This document shows positions 60,852-64,000 of a DNA stretch of 64,000 bases, one piece after another. Numbering within the stretch: the first letter of the stretch is position 1; the number at the start of each line of letters is the position of its first letter. Origin of the DNA: Fibrobacter succinogenes (GTDB lineage Bacteria; Fibrobacterota; Fibrobacteria; Fibrobacterales; Fibrobacteraceae). Location: NCBI GenBank assembly GCA_902756345.1, contig CACVQR010000001.1, positions 186,001 through 250,000 of the forward strand, in the 5' to 3' direction. Made by a program: the position numbers and the translations under genes. Under the pieces are notes generated by a model. That model searched no databases, was not told the DNA's origin, and saw only the letters and a list, made by a program, of their open reading frames with translations.

Positions 60852-60899
60852 TATATTAAATGTAGAAGTCGCAAAGACAAATGTCCAATAATGTTTTTT

Positions 60900-60913
60900 G
60901 ATACCTAGGTATC
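60900..60913. promoter_or_regulatory. 14-bp palindrome upstream of mnmA
   Basis: GATACCTAGGTATC is a perfect palindrome, 49 bp before the mnmA ATG and 9 bp after the coiled-coil gene. It may be an operator or chance. Confidence 0.35.
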
Positions 60914-60921
60914 GTTAAAAA

Positions 60922-62175
60922 TTATACCGGCAATTTCGAGCAAAGCTTTTCGACCGTGTCCGAAAGCAGCTTTTTCACATCGTCACGGTTGCAGGCATCA
61001 AGCTGTTCCAAGCACGCCGTCAAAGTCAACACAATGGTCTCCCTAAAGGCGTACTCTTCTTGCAATTTGCGTTCCTTGCCGTATTCCCACAAGGCAAAGA
61101 TCAGCGCAAATACCGCCATCGAAGACATGGCGACATTGATTACCACATCGGCCCATACAGAATCCGTATGCACGCCAAATCGGGTAAACACATTATAGAT
61201 CCACCAGGACGCACCGCCGAACAGCACCAAACTTAGGAACAGCCAAAGGCGCGCCTTGCGGCCCAAGCTCCGTTTTCTCTTGCTAAAGCTGCTGCCCAAA
61301 GAGCCGCCGCCCACAAAGTCTGTCATCTTCTTGATTTTTTCGACTTTTTCGCTAGACGTCGTCAAGCAAGCTTGAACATCCTTCAAGCTATTTTCCGTCA
61401 TGTTGTCGATTTCAGAAATCCTTGCACAAGCCTGGTCAATCAGACTCTGGGCGGACTCCATCTTCTCCGCAAATTGCCTGTCCCTGTCTTCGGCGTCATT
61501 CATCTTGAGCGTCAAAGATTCTTTAAGTTCTTCCAAGCCCTGCTTTCGGGCATCCAGCTGTTCTGTCAGCGACTGAATCTCGGCGACCTTTTCTGCCGCC
61601 TCTGCAGACTTCGCCTTCGCATTCTGTTCCGCTTCCGTCACAGACATCATCTGGGTCTTCACCAAATCCGTCATCTTCAGAATTCTTTCGAATTCTTCCG
61701 ACGCTTTGTCAAACAGCTCGCCCGTCTTTTCCTCTGCCTCGGTAATGGCGGCGATACGTTCATCCAGATTGTCTTTTTGCGGGGTATTCCAAAAGCCGAA
61801 CATCATCTCGTATACGGCAAGATTTCTCGTACAAATAGAAAGAACCGTGACATTCTGCTTCTTGATCGATGCCGCAATCAGCACAATCAGTTGCGAAAGC
61901 GTCTTGGGCGGCATACCGAAATAAGTCAACTCGGAATCCCTTACGCGGGCGGGTTCCGGCAAGTCGAAAGGCAAATACAGCCAATCGCACGTTTTCATCT
62001 TTTCGCACAATTGGGCGAAAGGCCGCTTCACGTTTTCGAGCGCCTTTCGCAGCTGCACCGACCTGACCGTACGATCATGAATGCTCACACCAGCATAGGT
62101 ATGGAGATATTCATCTCGGCTATTTTCTAAAAGATTGATGCTATCAAGAAGCTCTTCGCGCTGTTGACGATTCAT
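60922..62175 (-). CDS. coiled-coil membrane protein of unknown function
   Basis: 417 aa from the ATG at 62175; a GTG 30 bp upstream is possible. Residues about 1-125 form a compact N-terminal domain (RELLYLPFDLPEPAR-type; SELTYFGMPPKTLSQLIVLI). About 140-290 is a long coiled coil (LTEQLDARKQGLEELKES). Then a basic stretch (SKRKRSLGRKAR), TM1 (about 310-330), a short loop, TM2 (about 344-364) and a cytoplasmic helical tail. Not recognised. The layout, a soluble N-domain on a coiled coil anchored by two C-terminal TM helices, recalls membrane-anchored sensor/effector proteins, but nothing supports a specific role. Confidence 0.75.
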   Translation of the reverse strand: MNRQQREELLDSINLLENSRDEYLHTYAGVSIHDRTVRSVQLRKALENVKRPFAQLCEKMKTCDWLYLPFDLPEPARVRDSELTYFGMPPKTLSQLIVLIAASIKKQNVTVLSICTRNLAVYEMMFGFWNTPQKDNLDERIAAITEAEEKTGELFDKASEEFERILKMTDLVKTQMMSVTEAEQNAKAKSAEAAEKVAEIQSLTEQLDARKQGLEELKESLTLKMNDAEDRDRQFAEKMESAQSLIDQACARISEIDNMTENSLKDVQACLTTSSEKVEKIKKMTDFVGGGSLGSSFSKRKRSLGRKARLWLFLSLVLFGGASWWIYNVFTRFGVHTDSVWADVVINVAMSSMAVFALIFALWEYGKERKLQEEYAFRETIVLTLTACLEQLDACNRDDVKKLLSDTVEKLCSKLPV

Positions 62176-62286
62176 CCCTAACCCGCTTTTTAAAAAAACG
62201 CGCACAAGATAACTTTTTTTAATGCGCTTTAGGGATTATTTTTCGTACAACATTATTCCTTAATGCTTAACTAAACATTACAAACG

Positions 62287-62832
62287 CTATAGCGACAAGC
62301 CTTTTTCGAATTCGGCTAAAAATGCACGTCCCTGTTCCCATTCGCCCAAATTTGAATCGGAATTGATGTGCCCCAGCGTGCCTGCGTTAAACAACTTCGC
62401 GCCCCACGCCTCGGCAAAGAACTTCGTGCGCGCGGGCGTCATGTACGGGTCGTTATCGCTACCCACAATGCAAACGGGTACCGGGAGTTTTTCGGTAGGC
62501 ATCGGAGCAAAGTTCTTGATGATATCGACTGTGTCGGCATCGGCAGGGGCCACAAGGAAGGCCCCCTTGATATTCGCCGGAAGACTCCCCTGCTGTTGTG
62601 TGCGTAAAAGCCAGAGAGCCGTCGTTACGACGCCCAGACTATGTGAAACCAGAATCGTGTCGTCCTTCAGCTGGCGGACAGCTTCGTCGAGTGTCGCAAT
62701 CCAATCCTCTTTTTGCGGCTTATCCCAGCAATGCTGATAGACTCGGCTTGCGCTAGGCAGGCTTTTGGTCCAAAAAGTTTGCCAATGACTCGGGCCAGAA
62801 TTATTCAAACCAGGAACAATTAAGTAGTGCAT
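62287..62832 (-). CDS. RBBP9/YdeN-family serine hydrolase
   Basis: A 181-aa alpha/beta hydrolase of the RBBP9/YdeN group. PGLNNSGPSHWQTFW start, nucleophile elbow VSHSLG (Ser65), SDNDPYMTP with the Asp and LGHINSDSNLG with the catalytic His. No signal peptide, so cytoplasmic. The substrate is unknown. The 111 bp before the coiled-coil gene hold only AT-rich sequence. Confidence 0.87.
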   Translation of the reverse strand: MHYLIVPGLNNSGPSHWQTFWTKSLPSASRVYQHCWDKPQKEDWIATLDEAVRQLKDDTILVSHSLGVVTTALWLLRTQQQGSLPANIKGAFLVAPADADTVDIIKNFAPMPTEKLPVPVCIVGSDNDPYMTPARTKFFAEAWGAKLFNAGTLGHINSDSNLGEWEQGRAFLAEFEKGLSL

Positions 62833-62906
62833 TCATGAAGTCCTTTTTCTTTCCTATAAAAATAGTATAAAAATAAAGGCACCGCTTGACACTTTTTCCA
62901 TTTTGC

Positions 62907-63749
62907 CTACTTAACCGCCGCAATCAGGCGTACAGAATCAAAAGCCTTCAGGTTTCCCATCAGAAAATACCGCTGCTGTAGCGCATTTTCGCCGAGAAAT
63001 TCGTCGACCTTGAATCCATATCGCTCAAGCACCTCGAAAACTTCGCGGTCCAAGTAGCCTTCGGCCATGGTTTCGCCGCAATCAGCAACAATTTTTCGCA
63101 ATTCCTGAACCGAATTCGAATAGGCCTCTTTTTGCAGGTAATCAAATACAATCAAAATGCCGGTTGACGCAATCTCTGAAAACTGCCGCACGGTTTCTGC
63201 AAAAACAGGAAGCGGAAGGTAATATGAGACACCCAGAATGCTAATAACTGTCGGCTTTTTGCAGTCAAAGCCGTTTGCGACAAGTCTTTCGACAATGCTG
63301 TCCTTGCTGAAGTCGATCGCCACAAAATGGACATTCTCCGAAACGCTCCACTTGAGTTCGCGAATGCGATTTTTCTTGTAGCTTTGCGTCGGAAGCAAAT
63401 CCAATTCAAAAACTTCGACATTCGGGTCTTTGTTGCGGAACGAGAACGTGTCTACGCCCGCACCGCAAATTACATATTGAATCTTTCCCGAACGGGCAAG
63501 GAGCTTAACGCGATCTTCGGCGAAGCGACTCCTCGAAAGTACAATCGGGAGGAAGTATTTCCGGTTGAAATATTCGACCGAATTTTCTGATTCCTGCGGA
63601 AACCGCTTTAGAATCAAGCGCGAAACATTTTCGTACTCCTCGCGACCCATCAGGTCGAGCGCTAGAAAATCGTTGAAAACGGTATGGTCCGATTGTAGAG
63701 AATGCCAGGCTCGTGCAAATGCGCATAATTTTGCTGTTAAACTTTCCAT
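62907..63749 (-). CDS. LCMT-family SAM-dependent methyltransferase
   Basis: A 280-aa class I methyltransferase resembling the leucine carboxyl methyltransferase family (PF04072). SRSRFAEDRV (about residue 72), the SAM motif CGAGVDTFSFR, then VFELDLLPTQSYKK, FVAIDFSKDS and ISILGVSYYLP. Bacterial members often methylate small molecules, so the substrate is not assigned. It begins 1 bp after the stop of the NifX-like gene, so the two are coupled. Confidence 0.8.
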   Translation of the reverse strand: MESLTAKLCAFARAWHSLQSDHTVFNDFLALDLMGREEYENVSRLILKRFPQESENSVEYFNRKYFLPIVLSRSRFAEDRVKLLARSGKIQYVICGAGVDTFSFRNKDPNVEVFELDLLPTQSYKKNRIRELKWSVSENVHFVAIDFSKDSIVERLVANGFDCKKPTVISILGVSYYLPLPVFAETVRQFSEIASTGILIVFDYLQKEAYSNSVQELRKIVADCGETMAEGYLDREVFEVLERYGFKVDEFLGENALQQRYFLMGNLKAFDSVRLIAAVK

Positions 63750-63750
63750 T

Positions 63751-64000
63751 TTATTTGAGTCTCTGGGTACGTTCCGCTATTTTTTTACGGTACATGTTGA
63801 TTTTGGCAATCGCTTCAGCAATGGGGAGCGCGATATCGAAAGCGCGCACGTTAAAGCGCGTTAACGCCTGCACCGCCTGCGGGCCAAGCTGCGAGCAGAG
63901 AACATAATCCAGATCGGCTAGATTCTTTGCTGCCGAGAACATAGATGAACGTTCTACATCTCGCTGACCGCAAGCACCATCGCCGCATGTGCCGTCGCAA
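63751..64000 (-). CDS. NifX/NifB-type FeMo-cofactor-fold protein, 5' part missing
   Basis: The frame continues to the right edge, so the start lies outside. The visible ~82 residues include a cysteine-rich CDGTCGDGACGQRDV, then SAAKNLADLDYVLCSQLGPQAVQALTRF, typical of dinitrogenase iron-molybdenum cofactor biosynthesis domains (NifX/NafY/NifB tail). Such stand-alone proteins are widespread outside nitrogenase clusters and may bind Fe-S or metal clusters. The cysteine stretch precedes the fold in this protein. The first in-frame ATG at 63942 is internal. It is followed 1 bp later by the LCMT-like gene. Confidence 0.75.
   Translation of the reverse strand, partial: CDGTCGDGACGQRDVERSSMFSAAKNLADLDYVLCSQLGPQAVQALTRFNVRAFDIALPIAEAIAKINMYRKKIAERTQRLK

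Overview
The window reads as a chromosomal segment of a Fibrobacter species (rumen/gut, Gram-negative). The main evidence is a protein with the Fibrobacter major paralogous domain at the left edge, a TIGR02147-family gene paired with a lipoprotein, many lipobox lipoproteins, and a TtpC-type TonB system. I saw no tRNA, rRNA, CRISPR array, transposase or prophage genes. Roughly 46 protein genes are supported; most of those between 5.6 and 62 kb lie on the minus strand.

Layout. 0-5.6 kb: end of a FISUMP-domain protein, 0.8 kb of palindromic repeats without a gene, plsC, rnr and a RgpF-like glycosyltransferase. 5.6-8.3 kb: rpmH-rnpA-yidD-yidC. 8.5-12.6 kb: a lipoprotein, a TrmB-like methyltransferase and a TIGR02147/lipoprotein pair. 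12.8-24.2 kb: a HIRAN-domain gene heading a recC-recB-recD operon, with a dGTPase upstream. 24.2-31.6 kb: a metallo-beta-lactamase-fold lipoprotein, an HD-GYP protein and a complete DUF3450-ttpC-exbB-exbD-tonB-TPR operon. 31.7-40 kb: LD-carboxypeptidase and GH3/NagZ-like lipoproteins (peptidoglycan turnover), an unknown lipoprotein, an NSS-family symporter and a TonB-dependent receptor. 40-48.6 kb: a hybrid kinase, an amino-acid-permease/hybrid-kinase fusion, the remnant of a third kinase, and a divergent REC-EAL plus HPt pair. 48.6-52.2 kb: ECF sigma, membrane anti-sigma and a caspase-like protease fused to surface repeats. 52.3-64 kb: FKBP, a 73-aa unknown, folD, a SIR2-like protein, metE with a divergent LysR regulator, mnmA, a coiled-coil membrane protein, a small hydrolase, an LCMT-like methyltransferase and a truncated NifX-like gene.

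Two observations stand out. First, four minus-strand transcription units share a 28-bp bipartite motif, GGTRACAC-N15-GTGTT, with invariant spacing: the ECF sigma operon itself, the TonB receptor, the 547-aa lipoprotein and the TtpC/TonB operon. This suggests one autoregulated ECF regulon joining a surface caspase to outer-membrane transport and its energisation. Second, the segment carries several families of small repeats, including degenerate 7-bp tandem arrays placed against start codons, at gene ends and even inside coding sequence (yidC, the TPR gene). An ~85-bp multi-hairpin element occurs once between genes and once in frame inside the TonB receptor.
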